A DNA stretch of 49,696 nt from JAFGPL01 sp046485045 (GTDB lineage: Bacteria; Bacteroidota; Bacteroidia; Bacteroidales; UBA10428), in NCBI GenBank assembly GCA_046485045.1, contig JAWOHT010000166.1, positions 1 through 49,696 on the forward strand. Reading direction: 5' to 3'. Made by a program: the position numbers and the translations under genes. The stretch's first letter is position 1, and every line of letters starts with the position of its first letter. Shown piece after piece: positions 1 to 9,800 of this stretch. The notes under the pieces were generated by a model. The model was not told the DNA's origin and did no database searches. It saw nothing but the letters and a program-made list of their open reading frames with translations.

Positions 1-556
1 GGGATCTTAGCTGGCTGTCAGCTAAAAAAGCAGTCCTTAAGGTGGCTTTATAGCTTGCCAGGATACTGTTTACAGCACCCCTGGTAATCCCATCGTGATA
101 GATAGTTTTTCCAACACGCGTAATGGCCGATAAGCCTGAAAGGTTCCATCCTTTCCCCAATAACCCGTTTCCTCCCTGGCTGTTGTAAGTAATGGCCAGG
201 CTGGGTTGCATGCTTGCAGTTCCGGGTGGTACTTCAATGGGAATAGTATAAGTGGCGGCGCCTGTTGGCGATACATCAAATGAGCCGGGAATAGAGCCTA
301 CCGGCAGGTTGTAATCAAGGTCCCTGTCGGGATCGGGTTGAGAAGTCTGGTATTCTACATCGAACAAAAGGCTTTCATCTATCTGTGCTCCAAAGTTAGC
401 CGAATACAATCCTACATTCATCTGTATCCAGTCGCGGGCGATATTTGCAGTTGATCCTCCGGTAAGGGTTATAGTTTTTTGCGGGGTTTGTGCATGCAGT
501 TGAATCCCTGATATTATGAAAAGTGCTATAATGTTTTGAACGGCTATTTTTTTCAT
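1..556 (-). CDS. SpvB/TcdB-like RHS-type secreted protein, N-terminal part (runs off left edge)
   Basis: Reading down from the ATG at 556, an open frame of 185 codons runs to the window edge without a stop. Residues 1-23 are a signal peptide (basic start, hydrophobic core, ending LHAQ). Residues about 85-150 carry the signature of the SpvB/insecticidal toxin-complex N-terminal domain: YTIPIEVPPGT, then MQPSLAITYNS, GGNGLLGKGWNLSG and LSAITR. In known families this domain starts large shell-like toxin-complex B subunits and RHS-type proteins of Bacteroidota, so most of the protein should lie outside the window. It is the last gene of a minus-strand series behind the S74 and T9SS proteins and may be co-expressed with them. 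Cargo and target cannot be told from this fragment. The domain call is firm; a toxin role is inference. Confidence 0.88.
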   Translation of the reverse strand, partial: MKKIAVQNIIALFIISGIQLHAQTPQKTITLTGGSTANIARDWIQMNVGLYSANFGAQIDESLLFDVEYQTSQPDPDRDLDYNLPVGSIPGSFDVSPTGAATYTIPIEVPPGTASMQPSLAITYNSQGGNGLLGKGWNLSGLSAITRVGKTIYHDGITRGAVNSILASYKATLRTAFLADSQLRS

Positions 557-587
557 TGTGCTGGTTTTTTGGTGTTGGAATTTTCTC

Positions 588-660
588 TGACCTCACCCTA
601 AATCCCTCTCCTCCAAGGAGAGGGACTTAAGCCCTCCTTTCAGGAGGGTTTGGGAGGTCA
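588..660. repeat. Nested palindromic intergenic repeat
   Basis: Outer arms TGACCTC (588-594) and GAGGTCA (654-660) enclose two hairpins: CCCTCTCCT/AGGAGAGGG (604-624) and CCCTCC/GGAGGG (632-648). It lies between the S74 gene and the SpvB-like gene. The C-rich CCCTCTCC core recurs in the element at 27540-27628, which suggests one interspersed repeat family. It may form RNA hairpins between the two genes. Confidence 0.7.
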
Positions 661-713
661 GTTTAACAACCTTTCCCTTTCCTTCCTGATGGGAGGGGAA
701 GGGTTCGGTGCAT

Positions 714-1652
714 TTATTTTGGTTTGGTACCGGCTAATTTGGCAACCTGTGCCTGCAATTCATCAATTTTAGCCTGCTGCTCTTTAATAGCTTCAACAAG
801 AATTGGTATCATACTAATATAATCAACAGCCAGGGTTCCTTCATTATCTGTTTTTACCAATTCCGGATATACCAACTGTATATCCTGTGCGCTTAAACCT
901 ATATGTTCCTGGTTATAAATGGGATCGTTTAACTCTCTTTGTATCGAAGCTTGAGAAATTGTATCCATACCTGGTTTGCTGTTGAAGTTCTCAAGCTCAA
1001 AAGGACTTTTGATTTTAAATTTAATCGCCTGTAAACTTTTCAACTTCTCAATATTCCCTTTATCTAACAACTTAATATCTTTTTTCAGATTGATATCAGA
1101 AATATAATTTACACTTGATGTCCATAATCCTTCCTCGGCGTAAACTTTTCCCCTGAAATAACCTGCCCAGATATCAGTTAATGCAAAACCACTTTTCCCG
1201 GGTACTATACCATATATTGCAGCCCCGTTATTTGATCCAAGTAACTGTCCTGAGACGGCGTGATTCCATCCACTGGTAGCATTTCCAGCGTATGCAAGGA
1301 CTCCATAACTATGTCCAGTGATGGTAGGAGTACTTCCACGATATGCCGAACTGTATAGACCTACAATTATTCCGCTGTTCGAACCCTGCTCTACGCTTGT
1401 CACCAGCCCATATCCCCACGAACTGCTTACCTTGGCCTGGTATACCTCTAATCCCCTTGAACTTGCTGTTATATTTGAATTAAAAATATATGCCTTGGAA
1501 TATGAATTTCCAACACCTCCTATGGCAAACTTGCTTACAGGGTTATCAACACCGACTCCTACATTGTTATTGCTGGCAACCCTTATCTGGGCATTGGAGG
1601 TAAAACATATGGTAAAAATAATCGCGGCTGATAAAATGATAGTGTTTTTCAT
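714..1652 (-). CDS. Tail fibre domain protein with C-terminal S74 (endosialidase-type) chaperone domain
   Basis: A 312-residue exported protein with a signal peptide of about 21 residues (ending TSNAQ). The middle (about 25-180) is rich in Gly, Ser and Asn, typical of beta-structured fibre or adhesin regions. The C-terminal third begins with SDINLKKDI (185-193), the hallmark of the intramolecular chaperone of endosialidase (peptidase S74), and includes the usual GLSAQDIQ and a final heptad-like coiled coil (IKEQQAKIDELQ). In the family this domain helps a trimeric fibre fold and then cleaves itself off. Here the protein is probably a surface or secreted fibre. It sits between a T9SS-sorted protein and the SpvB-like gene on the same strand. 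Whether cleavage still occurs cannot be judged from the sequence. Confidence 0.85.
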   Translation of the reverse strand: MKNTIILSAAIIFTICFTSNAQIRVASNNNVGVGVDNPVSKFAIGGVGNSYSKAYIFNSNITASSRGLEVYQAKVSSSWGYGLVTSVEQGSNSGIIVGLYSSAYRGSTPTITGHSYGVLAYAGNATSGWNHAVSGQLLGSNNGAAIYGIVPGKSGFALTDIWAGYFRGKVYAEEGLWTSSVNYISDINLKKDIKLLDKGNIEKLKSLQAIKFKIKSPFELENFNSKPGMDTISQASIQRELNDPIYNQEHIGLSAQDIQLVYPELVKTDNEGTLAVDYISMIPILVEAIKEQQAKIDELQAQVAKLAGTKPK

Positions 1653-1749
1653 TGTATTTTGTTTTAGGTTGTTTTGTTCATTATTTTTCCTTTTCCTGCG
1701 TTATCCGGATTATGGCGGTTATGAGCATGCGATAGTGGTAAGCAGAGAA

Positions 1750-1892
1750 ACCACCCCTGCCCCTCCTTCAAAAGGAGGGGAGTTGGTACCACCCCGGCGC
1801 TCCTTTTGAAGGAGGGGAGTTGGAACCACCCCGGTCCTCCTTAAAATAGGAGGGGAGAGAACCACCCCGGCCCCTCCTTCAAAAGGAGGGGA
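1750..1892. repeat. Four tandem palindromic units of about 37 bp
   Basis: Four copies start at 1750, 1788, 1825 and 1861. Each opens with ACCACCCC and contains a hairpin of the form CCCTCCTT-N-AAGGAGGG, followed in most copies by AGTTGG. The units are contiguous with no unique spacers, so this is a REP-like palindromic array and not a CRISPR. It lies between the T9SS gene and the S74 gene and could attenuate transcription or stabilise mRNA ends. Confidence 0.8.
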
Positions 1893-1900
1893 AAAGCGGG

Positions 1901-2323
1901 TTACTCTTTGATAATTTTCCATTGGGTGGTTTCTTGCCCGATACGGATAATCAGGAAGTAGATGCCGGCAACCTTGTCTGAAAGATTTACCGAAGTATGG
2001 CATTGCGCTTTTTCGTTCTGGTAAATCAACCGGCTGCCCTGGTCGTAAATGGTAAGTGCGGCAAATTCGTCCGCTTTTAAAGACGGTATTTCAATCAATA
2101 CTTCACTTTTAACCGGGTTGGGATAAATCAAAATATCCTGTTCTCCCAGCCTGTCGGCAAATTTTTGCTGTTCGTTTTGATTGTTCTGCTGAGTGGATTT
2201 TTGCAAAGTAATGGAACGTGATGTTCGGTTACCCGATGCATCATAACCATAATATATGGTCTGGCTTTTTGTTACCCCGGCTGTTATCATTACCAACAGC
2301 CATACGATTAGTGTGGTTCTCAT
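1901..2323 (-). CDS. Small T9SS-sorted protein with a YD-repeat-like motif
   Basis: A 140-residue protein with a signal peptide (MRTTLIVWLLVMITAGVTKS) and a type A T9SS C-terminal sorting domain starting at about residue 63 (ILIYPNPV) and ending in WKIIKE. Just after the signal peptide is YYGYDASGNRTSR, the consensus start of RHS/YD repeats. No other domain fits in the about 40 residues between these parts. T9SS domains direct export across the outer membrane and cell-surface anchoring. The YD motif and the nearby SpvB/RHS-like gene suggest this is a companion of the RHS-type protein, or the tail of a split one. No specific function is known to me. Confidence 0.78.
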   Translation of the reverse strand: MRTTLIVWLLVMITAGVTKSQTIYYGYDASGNRTSRSITLQKSTQQNNQNEQQKFADRLGEQDILIYPNPVKSEVLIEIPSLKADEFAALTIYDQGSRLIYQNEKAQCHTSVNLSDKVAGIYFLIIRIGQETTQWKIIKE

Positions 2324-2731
2324 AGCGCTGTAATTAGTTTTGAAAAAATGTAAAAGAATTATTTCACCTGATTCACCCTTTCAGAAAATGAATCTTTATA
2401 CAACGATATAAAAAAATAGCATTCAGGTAAAGAAGAATGATAACTTTTTTTAGTTTGATTGATAATTTATATTCAGTCTAAATAAAAATAAGGGGGAGAA
2501 TTACTTTATTTAAAAGGGTTACAGGTTATAATGAATATTATTGCAGTGACAATTTTGCAGGACTAAACTTTAGGAAAGTAAAGAAATGTTTTTCCCGAGT
2601 TTGACAGTTAAAATTTCAAAAAGTCATAATATCAATGTAATAGCATAGACAAGATTTATTTGTGCCACTACATTTCCGCCTATTCGGTTAGAATTTTTGC
2701 CTGTTACCTAATAATGAGGACATTAATTCGC
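2324..2731. other. Intergenic region without a recognisable gene
   Basis: About 408 bp of A+T-rich sequence between the radical SAM stop and the start of the T9SS protein. I see no convincing small ORF, tRNA or strong hairpin. The promoter for the T9SS gene should lie near 2330-2450, but no clean TAnnTTTG box was found on the minus strand. Confidence 0.5.
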
Positions 2732-3727
2732 TCATTCGGCACAATTCTCACACATTTGAATTGTATCACGTGAATGAAGTATTTGTTTTCTAAACCGGTT
2801 AAGCTTCTCACCTTTCCAGATTTCCAATAATGTCTGTCGGGGAAATTGTCCTGTTTCAAAGGCTGCGTCTTTGTCAAAACAACAAGGAACCGTGGTGCCA
2901 TTTTGCAGAAAGACAATGGTGTCCCAGATACGGTGGCAATGGTTGGACATTTTTTTCTTTAGTGAATAGTGTTCTCCTTTAGAAATTTTGTAGCGTGACA
3001 AATTTTTGTTTTCAGGCAACAGGTGCAGGTTTTTTTTAAAGTCTGTTACCTGTAAGGTTTTAAAGACCACTTTGTCAACACCCAGCTCTTTGCGCAGTAA
3101 TCTTATTTTATCAAATTGGTTTTCAGTATGTTTCATTATCAGGCATTGTATAATTATTAAGGGTTTCTTTACATGGTTCTCTTTCTTTAGCCTGGTAAGG
3201 TTTTTTATTCCGGCAACCACTGTGTTAAAATCCCCTCCTCTGCGGTAAACCGAATAAGTTTCCTGGTCGGCGCCATCAAGCGAGATAATAATCCGGTCGA
3301 GTCCCGAATCAATGATTTTTTGGGCATTTGCTTCATCAAGGTAATGACCGTTGGTAGACACTACGGTATATATTTTTTTTGATGATGCATATCTGATGAG
3401 TTCAGAGAGAGATTGATGCAGGAAAGGCTCGCCTTCGAAATAAAGCATCAGCCATAACAGGTTACCCGAAAGGCTGTCTGTTATCAGCCTGAACAATTCT
3501 GGTTTAATCAATCCTTTTTCGCGGGTTAGTGTACCGTTGCCAACCGGGCATTCCGGGCATTTCAGATTGCAGAAGTTAACAGGTTCAATGGTTGCAAATG
3601 CCGGGCAACCCCAGATTATTGGTTTTCTGAAAAGCAGCGATAATGCATATGAAAGTCTTAATTTCAGGTAATTGGCTACTTTGCCGAATGTTAGTTTCGA
3701 AAGAAAATTATACACATCATACAGCAT
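2732..3727 (-). CDS. Radical SAM protein with C-terminal SPASM-type domain
   Basis: A 331-residue enzyme. The [4Fe-4S]/SAM-binding motif CNLKCPEC places cysteines at 53, 57 and 60 (CxxxCxxC). It is followed by typical barrel features such as STNGHYL and IISLDGADQETY. The C-terminus has further cysteines (CHRIW, VPCCFDKD, and CENC at the very end) expected of an auxiliary-cluster SPASM or twitch domain. Such enzymes modify peptides, sugars or cofactors by radical chemistry; the substrate is not visible here and no small precursor peptide is adjacent. The gene begins 24 bp after the OmpA-like lipoprotein on the same strand, so the two are probably co-transcribed. It may belong to the glycosyl or cell-envelope radical SAM group, but that is a guess. 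Confidence 0.88.
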   Translation of the reverse strand: MLYDVYNFLSKLTFGKVANYLKLRLSYALSLLFRKPIIWGCPAFATIEPVNFCNLKCPECPVGNGTLTREKGLIKPELFRLITDSLSGNLLWLMLYFEGEPFLHQSLSELIRYASSKKIYTVVSTNGHYLDEANAQKIIDSGLDRIIISLDGADQETYSVYRRGGDFNTVVAGIKNLTRLKKENHVKKPLIIIQCLIMKHTENQFDKIRLLRKELGVDKVVFKTLQVTDFKKNLHLLPENKNLSRYKISKGEHYSLKKKMSNHCHRIWDTIVFLQNGTTVPCCFDKDAAFETGQFPRQTLLEIWKGEKLNRFRKQILHSRDTIQMCENCAE

Positions 3728-3751
3728 CAGAGAGGTATGATTTTGAAGATA

Positions 3752-4753
3752 TTAATTGGTTTCAAGTATTTTAAACAGCTCGTCAAGTTTTGGGGTGAGA
3801 ATGATTTCGGTGCGCCGGTTTTTCTGCCGGGCTTCAGCTGTTTTGGCAGGTTCTACGGGCATAAACTCACCGCGCCCCGATGCAAGCAGGCGTTTCGGGT
3901 TAATGTTGGTACCGCTGAGCAGAATCCTTACAATCGAAGTGGCACGCTGTACGCTCAGGTCCCAGTTGTCTTTGTAAGATGTTCCTTTAATAACGGGCAC
4001 ATCATCGGTATGGCCTTCGATTTGTATATTGATATCGGGGTTCTGTTCGAGTACCCTGGCTAAGTTTTTTAATGCAGACACTCCTTTGGCATCTACCTCG
4101 GTGCTGCCACTTTTAAACAGCAGTTTTTCATCGAGCGATACATATACCTTTCCGTTCTTCTGTGTCACCGTCAATCCCTGGTTTTCAAAGCCCATAAGGG
4201 CGGCTGACACTTTCTGTCTCAGGGCATTTACCGCAGAATCTTTTCTGGCAAGAATCCGCTCCAGTTCATTGAGCCGGGCATTTTTTCTGTTCATTTCTGC
4301 CTGCAGGGCATCAAGGTTTCTCTTCTTTTCATCAACACTTTGTGATAGTATGTTTAACTGGTCTTCACGTTTCTGAAGGTCGCTCTGGGTAGATTGTAAC
4401 TGACTTAGCAACTTACGGGTTTCAGTGGCGCTGCCGGTTAAAAGGTCGTTTTGTGCTTTTTTGAGGTCGTTATACTGCTGGGTTACTTGTTCCAGCTGTC
4501 TTCTAAGCTGTGATATCTCTTCCCTGCTTTGTTCGCTGCCTCTTGCAAGTTCTTCGGCATTCTCCCCCTGCAGGGCCAGTTTGGCCTTCAGCTCGGTATT
4601 CTCTACCGCAAGTTTTTCATTTCTCGACACGAGTAAATCGCGTTCCTCCCGGCAGTCCTGGCTTAAATTCTGTGTTTCTCTGAACTGGCTGGGGGGCACG
4701 CAAGAAATCATTACTATGGCTAAAACATAAAATAAATATAATCTGAGCTTCAT
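3752..4753 (-). CDS. OmpA/MotB-like peptidoglycan-binding lipoprotein with long coiled coil
   Basis: I start this at 4753, giving 333 residues and a clean lipoprotein signal (MKLRLYLFYVLAIVMISC, Cys at about 18). An upstream in-frame ATG at 4810 would add 19 residues before the signal and is less likely. Residues about 35-200 form a coiled coil rich in Gln, Glu and Leu. The C-terminal OmpA-like domain (about 210-325) has the peptidoglycan-binding signature IQIEGHTDD, then WDLSVQRA and NRRTEIIL. The protein should be anchored in the outer membrane and grip the cell wall. It is the first gene of a probable operon with the radical SAM protein. Similar proteins are common in Bacteroidota and usually structural. 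Confidence 0.9.
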   Translation of the reverse strand: MKLRLYLFYVLAIVMISCVPPSQFRETQNLSQDCREERDLLVSRNEKLAVENTELKAKLALQGENAEELARGSEQSREEISQLRRQLEQVTQQYNDLKKAQNDLLTGSATETRKLLSQLQSTQSDLQKREDQLNILSQSVDEKKRNLDALQAEMNRKNARLNELERILARKDSAVNALRQKVSAALMGFENQGLTVTQKNGKVYVSLDEKLLFKSGSTEVDAKGVSALKNLARVLEQNPDINIQIEGHTDDVPVIKGTSYKDNWDLSVQRATSIVRILLSGTNINPKRLLASGRGEFMPVEPAKTAEARQKNRRTEIILTPKLDELFKILETN

Positions 4754-4881
4754 GGCTATAATTTTTCGGTTTATGATAGAAACGCAATAAAATAAAAAAT
4801 ATTTGATCATCGTCTGTCCGACAGAAAGATTGAAGATACAACATGAAGGTTAAACACTCAAGAAAAGTGAATAATAATTAT

Positions 4882-4889
4882 TAACTTTG
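4882..4889 (+). promoter_or_regulatory. Candidate -7 box of the dxs promoter
   Basis: TAACTTTG fits the Bacteroidota -7 consensus TAnnTTTG and lies 21 bp before the dxs start codon. No clear TTTG -33 box is found at the right distance, so the call is tentative. Confidence 0.4.
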
Positions 4890-4910
4890 CCGCTATAATT
4901 TTTTGCGAAG

Positions 4911-6833
4911 ATGTCGGACATCTCTTATGATTTTCTCGATAAGATTGAGTTTCCTTCTGATTTAAAGAAACTTAAAATTGAAGACCTGATAGAGGTAAGC
5001 AGGGAACTTAGACAATACATAATTGATGTGGTGTCGGCTAATCCCGGCCATTTTGGTGCAAGCCTTGGAGTCGTGGAACTTACTGTAGCGCTGCATTATG
5101 TGCTCGACACACCTTTCGACCAGATTATCTGGGATGTAGGACATCAGGCTTACGGGCATAAAATTCTAACCGGAAGAAGACAAATATTTCATACCAACCG
5201 CAAGACAGGGGGCATTAGCGGTTTTCCGCGTATCTCTGAAAGCGATTACGACTCCTTTGGCACGGGCCACTCTGCAACTTCTATTTCCGCGGCGCTGGGT
5301 ATTGCTACCGCCGACCGTCAAAAGGGTATCAAACGCAATGTAGTGGCAGTAATCGGAGACGGGTCGCTTACCGGCGGCCTTGCATTTGAAGGCTTGAATA
5401 ACACCGGAATGAGTGGCACCGATCTGCTCGTTATCCTTAACGACAATAATATTGCCATAGACCCGAATGTAGGGGCATTAAAAGAATACCTTACAGACAT
5501 CACCACCTCAAAGACATATAACAGGTTAAAAGGAGATATATGGCACCTGCTTGGGAAGATCAATAAAATAGCACCTCATGCACGCGAATATGCTCAAAAG
5601 CTTGAAAACGGCCTGAAATCTGTCCTCCTCAAGCAAAGCAACCTGTTTGAGTCATTGAATTTCCGATATTTTGGCCCTGTTGACGGGCACGATGTTGTAC
5701 ACCTTGCCAATATACTCGAAGATTTAAAGAGTATTTCGGGGCCTAAATTATTGCATGTATTAACAAAAAAAGGCAAAGGTTTTAAACAGGCTGAGCTTAA
5801 CCAGACTGCATTTCATTCTCCCGGTATATTTGACAAGAAGACAGGCGAATTCCTGATGCGGGGAAAAGAAAAACCTCAACCACCATTATATCAGGATGTT
5901 TTTGGTGAAACGGTGCTTGAACTTGCCCTTCAGAACGATCGGATAGTGGCCATTACACCGGCCATGCCCACCGGATGTTCGCTTAAGATGATGATGGATG
6001 CTATGCCCGAAAGGACTTTCGATGTTGGCATTGCAGAACAACATGCTGTGACATTTTCGGCCGGGTTGGCATCGCAGGGGCTTATACCTTTCTGTAATAT
6101 TTACTCAACATTCATGCAACGGGCTTATGATCAGGTAATTCACGATGTTGCGCTACAAAACCTCCCTGTTGTATTCTGTCTTGACAGGGGTGGTCTCGTT
6201 GGCCCTGATGGCCCAACACACCAGGGAGTATATGACCTGGCCTATATGCGGTGTATTCCCGATATTATTGTTGCCTCACCAATGAACGAAGAAGAGTTGC
6301 GTAACATGATGTATACTGCACAGCTTAAAAACCACGGCCCTTTTTCTATACGTTATCCCAGGGGTTCGGGTGTAATGATAAACTGGCGGCAACCTTTCAG
6401 GGAAATACCTGTTGGCAAGGCACGCGAATTACAAAAAGGGCGCGATATTGCCATTCTTACCATTGGCCATGTAGGTAATTTTGCACAGGAAGCATTGTTA
6501 AGGCTTGAAGCAGATAATATTAGCGCGGCGCATTACGATATGCGCTTTGTAAAACCCCTTGATGCAGAATGTTTACATTATGTGTTCAGGAACTTTAAGA
6601 AAATTGTTACTGTCGAAGACGGCACTGTTGTCGGAGGTTTCGGAAGCGCGGTAACTGAGTTTATGTGCGATAACGGATACCAGGCAGTGGTTAAAAGACT
6701 TGGTGTGCCCGATAACTATATTGAGCAGGGCTCTCAGCAGGAACAATACATCAGGTGCGGTTACGATTGCGAAGGTATATACCAGGCGGTTAAATCGCTG
6801 GTTGCAGTAAGGGTATTATCAAATGTAAGCTGA
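4911..6833 (+). CDS. dxs: 1-deoxy-D-xylulose-5-phosphate synthase
   Basis: A 640-residue, full-length enzyme that joins pyruvate and glyceraldehyde 3-phosphate, the first step of the MEP isoprenoid pathway, using thiamine diphosphate in the cytoplasm. Visible motifs are GHQAYGHKILTGR near the N-terminus, the thiamine-binding GDGSLTGG with a following NDNNIAI, and the pyrimidine-domain FDVGIAEQHAVTF with its conserved Glu. The C-terminal transketolase domain is complete. The gene is single, with a divergent lipoprotein gene upstream. Its TGA stop directly abuts the stop codon of the convergent sensor gene. Confidence 0.97.
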   Translation: MSDISYDFLDKIEFPSDLKKLKIEDLIEVSRELRQYIIDVVSANPGHFGASLGVVELTVALHYVLDTPFDQIIWDVGHQAYGHKILTGRRQIFHTNRKTGGISGFPRISESDYDSFGTGHSATSISAALGIATADRQKGIKRNVVAVIGDGSLTGGLAFEGLNNTGMSGTDLLVILNDNNIAIDPNVGALKEYLTDITTSKTYNRLKGDIWHLLGKINKIAPHAREYAQKLENGLKSVLLKQSNLFESLNFRYFGPVDGHDVVHLANILEDLKSISGPKLLHVLTKKGKGFKQAELNQTAFHSPGIFDKKTGEFLMRGKEKPQPPLYQDVFGETVLELALQNDRIVAITPAMPTGCSLKMMMDAMPERTFDVGIAEQHAVTFSAGLASQGLIPFCNIYSTFMQRAYDQVIHDVALQNLPVVFCLDRGGLVGPDGPTHQGVYDLAYMRCIPDIIVASPMNEEELRNMMYTAQLKNHGPFSIRYPRGSGVMINWRQPFREIPVGKARELQKGRDIAILTIGHVGNFAQEALLRLEADNISAAHYDMRFVKPLDAECLHYVFRNFKKIVTVEDGTVVGGFGSAVTEFMCDNGYQAVVKRLGVPDNYIEQGSQQEQYIRCGYDCEGIYQAVKSLVAVRVLSNVS

Positions 6834-9800
6834 TCAGGAAAACCTTCTGCCGATTATCAGCATATCATCTATCTGGTCGTATTCTCCTCTCCATTTTTCG
6901 ATGTTTTTCTCGAGTAAATCGCGCTGGTCATCAACATGTTTTGAATGAATCGAAACAAGCTGCTCTTTAAAATTCGCTGTTTTATATTTTTTTCCTTCCG
7001 GTCCGCCGAACTGGTCGCTGTAGCCATCGGTAAAAAGATAGATGAAATCGCCTTTTTCAATTTTTATGGTGTGGTTGGTAAACCGGTTCTCAGAGCCTGT
7101 TGAACGTCCGATGGCAAACCTGTTTGCTTTGGTTTCGATAAGCTGCCCGTTTCTAATAAGCCAGAGCGGGTTAAAAGCGCCGGAATATTGCAGGGTGTGG
7201 GTATCGGGGTGATAACAGACAAGTGCAATGTCCATTCCGTCGTTCACAATATCCTGACCTTTCTGATGCAACGTTGATGCAACCTCCTCGTTGAGCCGGT
7301 TAAGTATCTCGGCAGGCTCGTAAACCCGTTGCTCCATTATGATTTTATTCAGCGAGGTATACCCTATGAACGACATAAATGCCCCTGGAACCCCGTGGCC
7401 TGTGCAATCAACCGCGGCAATAAATTCTATGCCTTTGTGTTTGGTAAGCCAGTAAAAATCGCCGCTAACAATATCTTTCGGCCTGAAAAAAATAAAGGTA
7501 TCGCTGAAAGGGATATCAGGGGGCAGAATAGCAAACTGTATCCGTTTGGCATATTTAATACTGTCGGTTATATCTTTGTTTCTTACGGCAAGTTGTTCGT
7601 TTGCGGCAGAAAGTTCGTTTGTCCTTTCATTTACTTTGTTTTCGAGGTTTCTTTTTTCACGTACCAGATTTTTTTCACGAATTTTAATGTAACTGAAGAC
7701 TCCAAATGCAAACAGAAATACCATAGAAACGATAAACCATGCGCGCCGGTAAACCGGCGCCAGTACCCTGAAACCGAATGTTGCCGGTTTGCTGTTCCAG
7801 TTTCCTTTATTATCGCGGGCTATTACTTTAAAGGTATATCTTCCGGGTGAAAGCGAGTAACTGTGATTATTGATCTTTTCCATGTCTATCCATTCCGGGT
7901 CAAATCCTTCGAGCATTATCTTGTACCGCACTGCCTCGGGGTCTGCCAGGCAAATACTTGAATAATAAAAATGTATTCTTTTTTGATTGGGAGATAACCA
8001 TACCCCGGGTGTTAAAGGTATTTCTTCGCCATTTACCACAAGGCGGTTTATATGTGTAAGTGGCTCTGATATGGTTTTGTCCTGTAAAACAGGGTCTAAA
8101 CTAATTACTCCGTTGGCAGTTCCAAACCATAGTTTTCCCGAAACATCATGGTATGCTGCATTTTTACGGGTTTCAATGCCTGTAAAGCCGCTTCTTTTCG
8201 TATAGGTAAATATTTTGTTTTCATCGGGAATTATTTTGTTCAACCCCTGGTTGGTCCCTACATATACAGCGTTATATCTGTCAACAATAATAAAGTTGAT
8301 ACGGTCGGCCAATAAACCATCGCTTGTGGAATAAGAGTGCAATGAGGTGTCAGTAAGTGAAATCACTCCGCGTTCTTCGGTGCCAAACCAAATCCGGCTA
8401 TTATTATCTTCGGCAATACTTGTGGCTATGACATCTCCAAGCGGGGGATAGAAAAATTTATCTCCGGCTATTTTAACTACCCCCAGCCTTGTACCAACCC
8501 ATAAATCATCTCTGGAGTCAACATACAGTGCAGTGATGTTATTGTTCGGAAGACCGTCTTCCTGGGTAATATTTACTATGGTTTGTTCTGCAATATTGTA
8601 TTTAAGCAGCAGGTCAATGGTGCCAATCCATACATTGTCTTTTTTATCTGTAGCGAGGGCGGTTACTTCCCAGAGATAATTATTTCTGTATGTCGGAAAC
8701 TGGTTGTTGATGATGTTCTGGTATTCAAATGTTTTTTTTGCCGCATTGTACTTTATCACTCCCTGGTCTGCCGTACCAATCCAGATATCATTGCGGTGGT
8801 CTTTTTTCAGGAACCTTATCTGGTCGCTTATATGATTGCCTGATTCATTAAAATGCGTAAAATGTTTTTCTTCGGGATGAAATACCGATATACCCCCGTT
8901 TGTGCCGAACCATTTAAGGTTTTCTGCATCTTCTGCTATAGTAAAAACCTGGTCGTTTGCCAGTCCGTTGGCCGAAGTATACGATGTAAACAGTTCGCCT
9001 TTATAAATATACAGCCCATGGTCGGTGGTTCCGATAAGAATATTATTTTCTTTATCACATAAGATACTCCAGATTTTCAAATCTTTAAAGCCGTTTGATT
9101 TGTTGAACACTTTGATGTCCCCGTTTTTACCAATTCGAGTTATTCCCCCCTTATCAGACTGGTCCCAGTGCCCTGTCCAGATATCGCCTGATTTGTCTTC
9201 TGTTATGCTTGATATCCAGTTTGTTGCAAGTCCGGCTCTTGTGTCATAGAATTTAAATTTATTGGTGTTATGGTCTAATTTATAAAGTCCTCCGTTATAA
9301 GTGCCAAACCAAAGATTTTTTTCAGAGTCTTCAAATAATTCCGATATGGCAAAATAGGTGTCAAGGCCCTTTGGCAGATATGACCGGAAAGTATTTTCTT
9401 CCGGAAGGTACATTTTAATCCCCAGGTCGGTTACAAAAAAAATCTTCCCGTCTGAGAGAAGCAAACTGCTGTAAACCCTGTCGCCAATTCGGTTTCCTTT
9501 ATAATGAACATATTTAAGGCTGTTTTTTTCTTTGGCAGGGTTTAATATACGATATACACCATCCATTGAGGTGCTTATCCAGATTGTTCCTTTGTTGTCA
9601 TTGATGATAGAGGTAATATTCAAATCGGGCAGTGTATCTGTTATATAGAAGCTTTCGAATTTTTTACCGTTATACCTGGTGAGGCCTCCGCCTTCATGGC
9701 CGAACCAGATGTTATGGTTCCGGTCTTCAAAAATCACACGTACACCCTTTGATGCCAGACCGTTTTTATTTGAAGTGTAATTAATAAAATTTATGCCGTC

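Noticed and set aside
396..596. A 66-codon minus-strand ORF near the left edge
   Set aside because: It is out of frame with the real SpvB-like gene, which is open to the window edge and has a signal peptide and domain motifs.
1750..1892. Possible CRISPR array
   Set aside because: The units are contiguous, with no unique spacers of constant length and no cas genes nearby.
1719..2003. A 94-codon minus-strand ORF across the tandem repeats
   Set aside because: It is made mostly of translated palindromic repeats and overlaps the T9SS gene in another frame.
3737..4063. A 108-codon plus-strand ORF opposite the OmpA-like gene
   Set aside because: It is a shadow of the OmpA coding frame and has no features of its own.
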